In this document: positions 45,384 to 54,415 of the stretch, one piece after another
Position numbering within the stretch: the first letter of the stretch is position 1
Layout of the letters: each line of letters opens with the position of its first letter
DNA from: Cetobacterium somerae ATCC BAA-474
Lineage (GTDB): Bacteria > Fusobacteriota > Fusobacteriia > Fusobacteriales > Fusobacteriaceae
Reading direction: 5' to 3'
NCBI RefSeq assembly: GCF_000479045.1
Contig: NZ_KI518165.1
Location: 1 to 60,362, forward strand
DNA length: 60,362 nt
The notes under the pieces: generated by a model
Told to the model about the DNA's origin: nothing
Database searches by the model: none
What the model saw: the letters and a program-made list of their open reading frames with translations, nothing else
Position numbers and translations under genes: made by a program

Positions 45384-45440
45384 ATGAAACAAAAAATAGT
45401 TTTTAATACAAATGCATATTACTACTATTATTTAACCTAG
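45384..45440 (+). CDS. Tyrosine-rich leader peptide (attenuation)
   Basis: An 18-codon ORF encodes MKQKIVFNTNAYYYYYLT, with five consecutive tyrosine codons (TAT TAC TAC TAT TAT, 45417-45431) two codons before the stop region. It has a strong GAGGAGGAAA ribosome site and a promoter just upstream. It is followed at once by competing hairpins and a terminator ahead of the AGCS symporter. This is the hallmark of a regulatory leader peptide whose translation senses charged tRNA-Tyr. The reading is my inference from sequence. Confidence 0.85.
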   Translation: MKQKIVFNTNAYYYYYLT

Positions 45441-45509
45441 GATTGGTATTTTTGTTTCATGAAAAAATACGAATCCATTTTGCGTTACTTTAATAGTAGT
45501 GAGTGGATT
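45440..45509 (+). promoter_or_regulatory. Mutually exclusive hairpins of the tyrosine attenuator
   Basis: Hairpin A pairs 45440-45453 with 45463-45476 (13 bp, one G-G mismatch) and begins at the leader's stop codon. Hairpin B pairs AATCCATTT (45472-45480) with the 45501-45509 segment ending TGGATT. Both use 45472-45476, so they exclude each other. The 45503-45508 GTGGAT block repeats the terminator's GTGGAT (45539-45544) and can pair with its 3' arm. A ribosome stalled at the Tyr codons would block hairpin A. Confidence 0.65.
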
Positions 45510-45533
45510 TGTTACATAGAACTGGTAAATTAC

Positions 45534-45570
45534 AGCCTGTGGATAAAATCCACAGGCTTTTTTGTTTTTT
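45534..45570 (+). terminator. Attenuator terminator before the AGCS symporter
   Basis: AGCCTGTGGAT pairs perfectly with ATCCACAGGCT (11 bp) around AAA and is followed by T6-G-T6. It lies 25 nt ahead of the symporter start and downstream of the leader ORF, so it must be read through for expression. Confidence 0.92.
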
Positions 45571-45595
45571 AAAAAATTTTTAGGAGGAGTTTATT

Positions 45596-46936
45596 ATGTT
45601 TATTTTAGAAAGTATCGTTAATTTTTTAAATTCAATTCTTTGGGGGAAAAATATATTAGTTGTTTTACTTATTTTTTCAGGTGTTTTCTTTACAGTAAAA
45701 ACTAATTTTGTTCAACTTCGTTTTTTAAAGCATATGGTTAAGCTTTTAACGGATAAATCAAATAGTGATTCTGAAAATCTTTCACCTTTTCAAGCCTTTT
45801 GTATAAGTACTGCAACTAGAGTTGGAGCTGGTAATTTAGCTGGTGTTGTTAGTGCAATTTCTATTGGTGGTGCAGGTTCAATTTTCTGGATGTGGGTTGT
45901 TGCGTTTTTAGGTTCTGCTACAGCATTTGTAGAAACTACTTTAGCTATGATATTTAGAGAAAAAGATAAAACTGGTCATTTTTATGGCGGTCCTTGCTTT
46001 TTTTTAAAAAATGGTCTTGGTAAAAAAAGTTGGGGTGTTGCTTTTGTGATAACTGGTATTATTTGTTGGGCAGGAGTTTTACAAGTTGTTTCAAACTCTG
46101 TTACCGAATCATTTAATGTAGCTTTTAATATTAGCCCAATGGTTATTTCTGCTCTTTTAACACTATTAGCAGCTATTGTAATCTTTGGAAAAACAGATAA
46201 AACAGCTAAAGTTTTAGATAAAGTAGTTCCTATTATGGCTGTAATGTACCTTGTTATTGTCTTTTTTATAATCATTAAAAACTTCGCTCTTTTACCTCAA
46301 GTTTTTTCTCAAATATTCTCAGAAGCTTTTGGAATTAGACAAGGAGTTGGAGGAACTATTGGAGCTATTATTATGCAAGGAGTTAAAAGAGGACTATTTT
46401 CTAATGAAGCTGGAACAGGTAGTGCTCCTTGTGCAGCGGCTAGTGCTACAGTTTCTCATCCAGTTCAGCAAGGACTAATTCAAAGCTTAGGGGTTTTTGT
46501 AGATACTTTTATAATCTGTACAGCTACAGCTTTAGTTATGCTACTTACTAAAGCCTCTGTTATAGATGGATTAAACGGTATGGAGTTATTACAAAAATCA
46601 TTCAATTACCATCTGGGTTCAACTTTCGGTGAAATATTTGTAGCTATAATACTTTTTCTTTTCTGTTTCTCTACTCTTTTAGGAATCTGCTTCTATGGAA
46701 AAGTTAATATTAAGTTCTTAACTGACAAAGAGTTTGGACAAATACTTTTTAAAATCTTTGCTCTTTCAATGATCTTTATAGGAGGAATACAACAAAATTT
46801 CTTTATGTGGAATCTTGCTGATCTTGGTTTAGCTCTTATGACTATTATTAATTTATCTGGTGTATTCCCTCTATCAAAATTTGCATTTGATTCATTAAAG
46901 GATTACCAGTCTAGGTTTAATCCTATAAAGGCATAA
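45596..46936 (+). CDS. AGCS-family sodium:amino-acid symporter, probably tyrosine-regulated
   Basis: A 446-residue polytopic carrier of the alanine/glycine:cation symporter family. Signature regions are FCISTATRVGAGNLAGVVSAI, GSIFWMWVVAFLGSATAFVETTLA, and IIMQGVKRGLFSNEAGTGSAPCAAASA. Family members usually carry Ala, Gly or Gln with Na+. The upstream leader with five Tyr codons instead suggests that tyrosine supply controls it, so a tyrosine or aromatic substrate should be considered. AGGAGG precedes the ATG. It is a single-gene unit with a terminator. Confidence 0.9.
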   Translation: MFILESIVNFLNSILWGKNILVVLLIFSGVFFTVKTNFVQLRFLKHMVKLLTDKSNSDSENLSPFQAFCISTATRVGAGNLAGVVSAISIGGAGSIFWMWVVAFLGSATAFVETTLAMIFREKDKTGHFYGGPCFFLKNGLGKKSWGVAFVITGIICWAGVLQVVSNSVTESFNVAFNISPMVISALLTLLAAIVIFGKTDKTAKVLDKVVPIMAVMYLVIVFFIIIKNFALLPQVFSQIFSEAFGIRQGVGGTIGAIIMQGVKRGLFSNEAGTGSAPCAAASATVSHPVQQGLIQSLGVFVDTFIICTATALVMLLTKASVIDGLNGMELLQKSFNYHLGSTFGEIFVAIILFLFCFSTLLGICFYGKVNIKFLTDKEFGQILFKIFALSMIFIGGIQQNFFMWNLADLGLALMTIINLSGVFPLSKFAFDSLKDYQSRFNPIKA

Positions 46937-46937
46937 T

Positions 46938-46973
46938 AAAAAAGGAGAAAAACATTGTTTTTCTCCTTTTTTT
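46938..46973. terminator. Bidirectional terminator between the symporter and rny
   Basis: AAAAAAGGAGAAAAAC pairs with GTTTTTCTCCTTTTTT around ATT. It serves the rightward symporter and the leftward rny operon. Confidence 0.9.
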
Positions 46974-46976
46974 ATT

Positions 46977-48542
46977 TTACTTAGCGTACTCTACAGCTCT
47001 AGTTTCTCTTAATATTGTTACTTTTATTTGTCCTGGATACTGCATAGTTTCCTCTATTCTTTTAGCTATGTCTCTAGCCATTTTTGTAGCTGCATCGTCT
47101 GATACAATTTCTGGATTTATTATAATTCTTATCTCTCTACCAGCTTGAATTGCATAAGAAGATTCTACTCCATCAAATGAAGTTGCTATCTCTTCTAATC
47201 CTTCTAATCTTTTTAGATATGTTGATAACGTTTCTCTTCTTGCTCCTGGTCTTGAAGCTGATATTGCATCTGATGCTTGAACTAAAATAGCCTCTACACT
47301 TTCAAATTCAACTTCGTTATGATGAGCCATAACAGCGTTTATAACTGCTGGTTTTTCACCAAACTTTTTCAAGAACTCTCCTCCAATTATTGCATGAGAT
47401 GCTTCTATATCGTGATCTAAAACTTTTCCTACATCATGTAAAAGTCCAGCTCTTTTCGCTAACTTAGTATCTGCACCTAACTCAGCTGCTAGATTTGCAG
47501 CTAATTTAGCTACCTCTATCGAGTGAGTTAAAACATTTTGACCATAGCTTGTTCTATATTTTAACTTACCTAATGTTTTAATTATTTCCATATGCATTCC
47601 TGGAATTCCTAACTCTAAAAGAGCCTGTTCTCCAGCTTCTATAATATCTTTATCAATTTCTTTTCTAGATTTATTAACAACTTCTTCTATCTTACCTGGA
47701 TGAATTCTTCCATCATTTATAAGTTTTTCAATTGCTCTTCTAGCAACTTCTCTTTTTACACCATCAAAACTTGATAAAACAACAGCTTCTGGAGTATCAT
47801 CTATTATTATATCCACACCTGTTAAAGCTTCTATTGTTCTTATGTTTCTTCCTTCTCTACCTATAATTCTACCTTTCATTTCATCATTCGGTAGATTTAC
47901 AACTGATACAGTAGCATCTGCAACAAATTCTGAAGAAGCCTTTCCTATTGCTGTTGATAGAATTCTTTTTGATAATCTATCTTTCTCATCTTCTAGTTTA
48001 TTCTCATATTCTCTTATTGCTAAAGCAGTTTCATGAACTAAATCATCTTTTAATTTAGAAATTAACATCTCTTTAGCTTCGTTTCTTGTCATTTCTGAAA
48101 TTCTTTCTAAAGTTTCTTCTTGAACCTTTTTTAAGTCTTCTATTTCAGTTTTCTTATTTTCTAAGTTTTGATTAATCTCTTCTAACTCTACAGCTCTACT
48201 TTCAACTTTTTCAATTTTAGACTCTAAAGTTTCCTCTTTTTTAGCTAATCTTCCCTCTTTTTGTAACAACTCATTTTTTGCTATTTTTATCTCTTTTTCA
48301 GCTTCCTCTTTCATTTGGTAAACTGTTTCTTTCGCCTTTATCTCTATCTCTTTACTCTTTGCTAAAGATTCTTTTTCTGCTCTTTCTAATATCTCTTTAG
48401 CTTTTATTTTAGCTTTTAACTTTTCATCTTCTAAGTTATTAAGCTCCTCTATCTTCTTATCTATAGTAGATTTTTTATACATAATACTAAATATTATCGC
48501 AAACCCAACTATAGCTAATCCAACTCCTAACATTAAGTTCAT
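46977..48542 (-). CDS. rny: Ribonuclease Y
   Basis: A membrane-anchored endoribonuclease that initiates mRNA decay in many Gram-positive-type systems. The 521 residues show an N-terminal transmembrane helix (about 3-22), a long charged coiled coil (about 25-200), a KH domain ([25 protein letters not shown]) and an HD domain ([12 protein letters not shown]). AAAGGAG precedes the ATG. It is the last gene after an RsbW/RsbV-like pair. RNase J is also in the window. Confidence 0.96.
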   Translation of the reverse strand: MNLMLGVGLAIVGFAIIFSIMYKKSTIDKKIEELNNLEDEKLKAKIKAKEILERAEKESLAKSKEIEIKAKETVYQMKEEAEKEIKIAKNELLQKEGRLAKKEETLESKIEKVESRAVELEEINQNLENKKTEIEDLKKVQEETLERISEMTRNEAKEMLISKLKDDLVHETALAIREYENKLEDEKDRLSKRILSTAIGKASSEFVADATVSVVNLPNDEMKGRIIGREGRNIRTIEALTGVDIIIDDTPEAVVLSSFDGVKREVARRAIEKLINDGRIHPGKIEEVVNKSRKEIDKDIIEAGEQALLELGIPGMHMEIIKTLGKLKYRTSYGQNVLTHSIEVAKLAANLAAELGADTKLAKRAGLLHDVGKVLDHDIEASHAIIGGEFLKKFGEKPAVINAVMAHHNEVEFESVEAILVQASDAISASRPGARRETLSTYLKRLEGLEEIATSFDGVESSYAIQAGREIRIIINPEIVSDDAATKMARDIAKRIEETMQYPGQIKVTILRETRAVEYAK

Positions 48543-48563
48543 AGTCTCTCCTTTTTGTAAATA

Positions 48564-48911
48564 TTATCTAAAACTAGCTATTGCTTCCTCTTCTGTTGCA
48601 TAAATATCAAATAATTCATCTAATCCAATCATTTCAAATATAGTTCTTATATGATCGTTTAATCCAACTAACTTTATATCTCCACCTAAATCTCTTACAA
48701 CTCTTAACTTTCCTCTTAATATACCCATAGCTAAACTATTTATGTGAACTAAATCTCCAAAATCTATCACAAATTTATTTATATCAAGCTCTATTTGTTT
48801 TGCTATTCTTTCTTTTAATTTTGGCGCTACTAATGCGTCTAATTCTCCACATACCTTGATTATTCTTATGTCATCCACTGTTTTTTCAATTATTTCAAAA
48901 TTTGTAGTCAT
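48564..48911 (-). CDS. STAS-domain anti-anti-sigma-type factor (RsbV/SpoIIAA-like)
   Basis: A 115-residue STAS protein. The start at 48911 follows AAGGAGG; a longer frame to 48941 runs inside the previous gene. The likely phosphorylatable serine lies in INSLAMGILRGKL. Such proteins bind an RsbW-type kinase and, when dephosphorylated, release the kinase's target. The partner kinase is immediately upstream, two bases away. No sigma factor gene is present next to them, so the controlled target is unknown. Confidence 0.88.
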   Translation of the reverse strand: MTTNFEIIEKTVDDIRIIKVCGELDALVAPKLKERIAKQIELDINKFVIDFGDLVHINSLAMGILRGKLRVVRDLGGDIKLVGLNDHIRTIFEMIGLDELFDIYATEEEAIASFR

Positions 48912-48912
48912 G

Positions 48913-49305
48913 TTAAATTTCCTCCTTAACTCTCTTTTCAACTTTTATTTTTGTTCCATTAATCTTCTTTTCAACTTTAAAATTATCTGCCATAGCTTTT
49001 GCTAAAAAAAGTCCCATTCCGCCTTCATCTTTACTAATCTTAGATTCATCAAATCCAACACCATTATCTTCAACTACTAAATGAATAATGTCATTGTTTT
49101 TTTGAAGCTCTATAATTATATCACCAGATTTATATTCATAACCATGCTCTATAACATTTGTTGCTAGTTCATCAACAATCGATAAAATCTTCATAATATC
49201 TTTTTGTTCAACTTTTTGATGTTCTAAATATGTTTTAGTCATTGCCCTAATGATAGAAAGATTTTTTAAAGAGGATGGAACATACAGCTTTATTTCATTC
49301 TGCAT
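48913..49305 (-). CDS. RsbW-like serine kinase / anti-sigma factor
   Basis: A 130-residue GHKL ATPase. The N box is in IVDELATNVIEHGYE, and the G1/G2 boxes are in VVEDNGVGFDE and GGMGLFLAKAMAD. Family members bind a sigma factor or other target and phosphorylate a STAS protein. It is coupled to the STAS gene downstream and preceded by a lipoprotein gene 4 nt away. The target is unknown. Confidence 0.9.
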   Translation of the reverse strand: MQNEIKLYVPSSLKNLSIIRAMTKTYLEHQKVEQKDIMKILSIVDELATNVIEHGYEYKSGDIIIELQKNNDIIHLVVEDNGVGFDESKISKDEGGMGLFLAKAMADNFKVEKKINGTKIKVEKRVKEEI

Positions 49306-49309
49306 TTTT

Positions 49310-49696
49310 TCACCTTCTCTCTGTAAATTTGGTTATTTTCCAATCACCATTTAAATATTTATACTCTACATTAAAATAAAGAACTTCTTCACCAAATCTA
49401 ATTCCTATAGTATTTTCTCCTAAATTTCTAGAAATTTGCGGTTTTGTAAAGTAGAACTTTACTTTAGACAAGTCATATTCTGAAAGTTTATTTATAGCAT
49501 ATCTCTCACTAAATGAGACATCTAAGCTTTCTTTTAATCTTGTCACACTGTTCACCTGTAAATCTTTTTGAATAAGCTCTAATTTAGATACCAACTTTTC
49601 GTCAATATTTGATAAATTTTCATTATATCCTTTATCTAAATTTGAACAAGAAGCAGTCAAAATCATTAAAAATATAACATAAATCTTCTTTATCAT
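49310..49696 (-). CDS. Small lipoprotein of unknown function
   Basis: The frame extends to 49756, but AAGGAAG before ATG 49696 gives a 128-residue protein with a type II signal peptide (MIKKIYVIFLMILTASC, lipid-attached Cys at 17). The mature part is small and alpha/beta; its end (VEYKYLNGDWKITKFTERR) resembles an NTF2-like fold. I do not recognise a family. It is the first gene before the RsbW-STAS pair, so it could feed an envelope signal to them; that is a guess. Confidence 0.75.
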   Translation of the reverse strand: MIKKIYVIFLMILTASCSNLDKGYNENLSNIDEKLVSKLELIQKDLQVNSVTRLKESLDVSFSERYAINKLSEYDLSKVKFYFTKPQISRNLGENTIGIRFGEEVLYFNVEYKYLNGDWKITKFTERR

Positions 49697-49727
49697 CCAA
49701 CACTTCCTTTTAAAGCTTTTCTGTACA

Positions 49728-49756
49728 ATAATACCATACGAATACTTTTTTATCAA
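49728..49756 (-). promoter_or_regulatory. Promoter of lipoprotein-rsbW-rsbV-rny unit
   Basis: Minus strand -35 TTGATA (49756-49751), 17-nt spacer and -10 TATTAT (49733-49728). Confidence 0.78.
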
Positions 49757-49803
49757 GACTATTATTTTCGGTAATTTTATGAAATAGTAGAGTAATTAAA
49801 CCT

Positions 49804-50700
49804 TTATAAGGCATTAAACCTTTGTAAAATATCTGAAAAAATTTCATCTTGGGTCATTTTATCTAAATCGTACCAAATATACTCATGATCATTTTTAAAC
49901 CATGTAAATTGTCTTTTAGCATAATTTCTTGAATTTTTCTTTATTAACTCTTTAGCATCTTCTAAAGTTAACTCTTGATTTATATATGAAATTAACTCTG
50001 AATAACCTATTATATTTATTTTTTTTAATACATCTCCATATTTTTCATAAAGATATCTTACTTCTTCTAAAAGTCCATTTTGCATCATTATCTCTACTCT
50101 TAAATTTATTCTATCATATAGATGCTCTCTATCTCTTTCTAAAGCAACTTTTAAAAATTTAAAATTGTTTCCTTTTATATTCTTTTTAGATAAAATCGAA
50201 AACTTCTCTCCAGTTTGATAGAAAACTTCTACTGCTCTTTCAACTCTTCTTTTGTTATTAGGATGAATACTCTCAGCACTTTCTGGATCAATTTCTTTTA
50301 AAATTTCAAAAAGTTTATCTCCATCTTCGCTCATCAATTTCTCTCTTATAGCTAAATCACTTTCTGGTAAAGCAGATAATCCTCTTACTACTGAGTCTAT
50401 ATAAAGTCCAGTTCCTCCTACTAATAGAACATTTTTTTCTTCATTAGAATTTAATATATCATCAACTTTTCTCTGATAATCACCAACACTATATTTTTTT
50501 ATAGGTTCAACGACATCAATCATATGATGTACAATCCCTTGCATCTCATCCTCTTCTATTTTAGCTGTTCCTATGTTCATCTCTTCATACACTTGTGCAG
50601 AATCTGCCGAGATAATTTCAGCATTTAAAGCTTTTGCTAATTTTATTGATAATTCTGTTTTTCCTACTCCTGTAGGTCCGGCTATAACTATCCCTTTCAA
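49804..50700 (-). CDS. miaA: tRNA dimethylallyltransferase (TTG start)
   Basis: MiaA adds the dimethylallyl group to A37 of tRNAs reading UNN codons, including tRNA-Tyr, using DMAPP from the MEP pathway (dxs, ispH in this window). The 298 residues have the P-loop AGPTGVGKTELS, DSAQVYEEMNIGTAK, GGTGLYIDSVVRGL and the C-terminal RNYAKRQFTWFKND. The start is TTG with AGAGGTG upstream; no ATG is available. It follows the obg terminator by about 30 nt. Confidence 0.95.
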   Translation of the reverse strand: MKGIVIAGPTGVGKTELSIKLAKALNAEIISADSAQVYEEMNIGTAKIEEDEMQGIVHHMIDVVEPIKKYSVGDYQRKVDDILNSNEEKNVLLVGGTGLYIDSVVRGLSALPESDLAIREKLMSEDGDKLFEILKEIDPESAESIHPNNKRRVERAVEVFYQTGEKFSILSKKNIKGNNFKFLKVALERDREHLYDRINLRVEIMMQNGLLEEVRYLYEKYGDVLKKINIIGYSELISYINQELTLEDAKELIKKNSRNYAKRQFTWFKNDHEYIWYDLDKMTQDEIFSDILQRFNAL

Positions 50701-50729
50701 TTTTTCACCTCTAAAATTTTTAAATAGAT

Positions 50730-50757
50730 AAAAAAGCTGAACCTAATGGCTCAGCTT
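50730..50757 (-). terminator. Intrinsic terminator after obg
   Basis: Minus strand AAGCTGA pairs with TCAGCTT, with an additional CC/GG inside, followed by TTTTTAT. It lies between obg and miaA. Confidence 0.78.
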
Positions 50758-50773
50758 AATAAATAATTCTTCA

Positions 50774-52081
<1,308 letters not shown>

Positions 52082-52130
52082 TCAATCTATAATATTAAAT
52101 TCTAATTCATTTCAATGCGTTAATTGTTAT

Positions 52131-52159
52131 ATTCTACACCTTTTTCTAATATTTTGCAA
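52131..52159 (-). promoter_or_regulatory. Promoter of obg
   Basis: Minus strand -35 TTGCAA (52159-52154), 17-nt spacer and -10 TAGAAT (52136-52131). Confidence 0.65.
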
Positions 52160-52180
52160 TTAATTTTACTATGTTTTTAT

Positions 52181-52209
52181 TTAATATTTCTCATGTTTTG
52201 TGCTAAAAT
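52181..52209 (+). promoter_or_regulatory. Possible promoter of aroC
   Basis: An extended -10 TGCTAAAAT (hexamer 52204-52209) lies 37 nt before the aroC start. The -35 region (TTAATA) is poor. Confidence 0.4.
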
Positions 52210-52245
52210 TAAAATATACACATTATTTTAATTTAGGAGGATTTT

Positions 52246-53247
52246 ATGAATAGTTTTGGTTCTCTTTTTAGAGTACATATTTATGGAGAATCTCACGGTT
52301 CTGGTATCGGAGTTTTAATTGATGGTGTTCCATCTGGAATAAAGCTTACTCTTGAAGATTTTACTAAAGATCTTTCTAAAAGAAAATCTGGAAAAATAGG
52401 TACTACTCCTAGGAAAGAGGATGATATTCCAAATATTATTTCAGGAGTTTTTAATGATTTTACAACTGGAGCTCCTATAAATATTTTTTTTGAGAACAAA
52501 AATACTGATTCTAAAGTTTATACTGACTTTAAATCGCACCCTAGACCTGGTCATGCTGACTTTTCTGCTACTAAAAAATATTCAGGTTTTAATGATATTC
52601 GTGGTGGTGGTCATTTTTCAGGTAGATTAACGCTTGCTCTTGTTGCCGCTGGTGTCATTGCAAAAAAAATATTAAATGATTTTATTTTTTCTAGTGAAAT
52701 TGAATCAATCGGTATTTTAAATAAGTTAGAGTTTGATAAAAAATTAGAAAATTACTTGCTTGAAACTGCACATTCCGGTGATTCTTTAGGAGGAACAATC
52801 TCTTTAACTATTAAAAATGTTCCTATCGGTTTAGGAGAACCTTTTTTTGATTCTGTAGAATCTGTTCTTTCATCTATAATTTTTTCAATTCCAGGAATTA
52901 AAGGAATTGAGTTTGGTGCTGGATTTAAAGGAACAGAATTTTTAGGCAGTAAATTTAATGACTGTTTTATTGATAAAAGTGGAAAAACTTCGTCTAATAA
53001 TAACGGAGGTATTAATGGTGGAATTACAAATGGAAACGACATCTTTTTAAAAGTTGCTGTTAAACCAACTTCTAGTATTTTCAAACCCCAAGAAACCTTT
53101 AATTTCAAAGATAAAAATATTCAATCTTTAAAAATTAATGGAAGACATGATGTCGCATTTCTTCTTAGAGTTCCTATTGTTTTAGAAAATGCTGTGGCTA
53201 TTGCCCTTGCAGATTTATATTTACAAAATAAAAAAATATTTTTTTAA
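52246..53247 (+). CDS. aroC: Chorismate synthase
   Basis: AroC makes chorismate from EPSP using reduced FMN, the last common step to Phe, Tyr, Trp and folate. The 333 residues show GSLFRVHIYGESHGSGIG at the start, RPGHADFSATKKYSGFNDIRGGGHFSGR, and a C-terminal KPTSSIFKPQETF and GRHDVAFLLRVPIV. It is somewhat shorter than the usual 350-390. No other aro genes are adjacent. AGGAGG precedes the ATG. It heads a run of aroC, dCMP deaminase, trhA and MATE genes spaced 11-21 nt apart. Confidence 0.95.
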   Translation: MNSFGSLFRVHIYGESHGSGIGVLIDGVPSGIKLTLEDFTKDLSKRKSGKIGTTPRKEDDIPNIISGVFNDFTTGAPINIFFENKNTDSKVYTDFKSHPRPGHADFSATKKYSGFNDIRGGGHFSGRLTLALVAAGVIAKKILNDFIFSSEIESIGILNKLEFDKKLENYLLETAHSGDSLGGTISLTIKNVPIGLGEPFFDSVESVLSSIIFSIPGIKGIEFGAGFKGTEFLGSKFNDCFIDKSGKTSSNNNGGINGGITNGNDIFLKVAVKPTSSIFKPQETFNFKDKNIQSLKINGRHDVAFLLRVPIVLENAVAIALADLYLQNKKIFF

Positions 53248-53261
53248 TTTAGGAGGATAAA

Positions 53262-53753
53262 ATGTCAAAAAGAGCTAATTATATTGATTGGGATGAGTAC
53301 TTCATGGGAGTTGCAATTCTCTCTGCTAAACGTAGTAAAGATCCTGGAACACAAGTTGGAGCATGTATCGTAACTCCTGATAAAAGAATTGTAGGTGTAG
53401 GATACAATGGCCTTCCCGCAGGATGTTCTGATGATGAATTTCCTTGGGATAGAGAAGGGGATTTTTTAAATAGTAAATACGCATATGTTTGTCATGCTGA
53501 ATTAAATGCTATTTTAAACAGTACTAAAAATTTAAAAGGATGTACTATTTATGTTGATCTTTTCCCATGTAACGAATGTGCTAAAAGTATTATTCAAAGT
53601 GGAATAAGTGAAATAGTTTATCTTTCAGATAAGTATAACAATACTGACTCTAATACAGCATCTAAAAAACTTTTAAATGCTGCTAATGTAAAGTTAAGAC
53701 AATTAGATCCTAAATTTGATGAACTTGTTCTAAATTTTAGAAAGAATGGATAG
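53262..53753 (+). CDS. Deoxycytidylate (dCMP) deaminase
   Basis: The enzyme deaminates dCMP to dUMP, feeding thymidylate synthesis. The 163 residues carry the zinc motifs HAELNAIL (with catalytic Glu) and PCNECAKSII, plus DPGTQVGACIV and GVGYNGLPAG. The length and start MSKRANYIDWDEYFMGVA match the ComEB/dCMP deaminase family. AGGAGG precedes the ATG, 14 nt after aroC. Confidence 0.93.
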   Translation: MSKRANYIDWDEYFMGVAILSAKRSKDPGTQVGACIVTPDKRIVGVGYNGLPAGCSDDEFPWDREGDFLNSKYAYVCHAELNAILNSTKNLKGCTIYVDLFPCNECAKSIIQSGISEIVYLSDKYNNTDSNTASKKLLNAANVKLRQLDPKFDELVLNFRKNG

Positions 53754-53764
53754 GAGGTATCTCT

Positions 53765-54394
53765 ATGAATAATACACTGACTAGATTAGAAGAATGGATT
53801 AACTCTATGACTCACTACTTTGGTGCTGTTCTAGCACTTATTGGAACTGGAGCTCTTTTAGTCCACTCTTTAAAAACAAATAATATTGGTTATGTTGTTG
53901 GTTCCATGGTATTTTGTTTTTCACTTGTTTTACTATATACAATGTCTGGAACTTACCACATACTTTATGTTGGAAAAATTAAAAAACTTTTTAAAATACT
54001 CGATCATTCTGCTATTTATATTTTAATATCTGGATCATACACTCCATATCTTCTTGGAGTTTTTGATGGAACAACAAAATGGGTTCTTTTCTTTGTTCAA
54101 TGGGGAATGACACTTTTAGGAATACTTTTTAAAGTATTCTTTGTTGGAAGATTTAATTTTGTTTCTACCCTAATCTATCTTTTTATGGGATGGATGGTTA
54201 TGTTTGTATTTAAAGATTTACAAATGCTTGCTTCACCGCTATCTTTAAAATTACTAATTTGGGGTGGTGTTAGCTATTCTGTTGGAACTATTTTCTATCT
54301 AATGAAAAATAAAAAATTTGCTCACGGTATTTGGCACCTTTTTGTTTTAGCAGGTAGTGTTTTTAATTATTTTTCAGTGTATTTTTTAATATAA
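53765..54394 (+). CDS. trhA: Hemolysin III / TrhA-family membrane protein
   Basis: A 209-residue PAQR-superfamily protein with seven predicted helices. Conserved residues are in SMTHYFGAVLALIG, SGTYHIL, LDHSAIYILISGSYTP and HGIWHLFVLAGS, whose Ser/His/Asp set is typical of the zinc site. The name hemolysin is historical. Bacterial TrhA proteins have been linked to membrane fluidity and energy homeostasis. AGGAGG precedes the ATG. Confidence 0.92.
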   Translation: MNNTLTRLEEWINSMTHYFGAVLALIGTGALLVHSLKTNNIGYVVGSMVFCFSLVLLYTMSGTYHILYVGKIKKLFKILDHSAIYILISGSYTPYLLGVFDGTTKWVLFFVQWGMTLLGILFKVFFVGRFNFVSTLIYLFMGWMVMFVFKDLQMLASPLSLKLLIWGGVSYSVGTIFYLMKNKKFAHGIWHLFVLAGSVFNYFSVYFLI

Positions 54395-54415
54395 TATTTT
54401 TACAGGGGGAGTATT

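Noticed and set aside
45361..45570. T-box riboswitch for tyrosine ahead of the AGCS gene
   Set aside because: No T-box consensus (AGGGUGGNACCGCG) or specifier stem is visible in the leader, and the Tyr codons lie in a translated frame with a strong ribosome site, which fits a leader peptide better.
45982..46275. Leftward 97-codon ORF opposite the symporter
   Set aside because: Antisense to conserved transmembrane segments of the AGCS gene, without a ribosome site.
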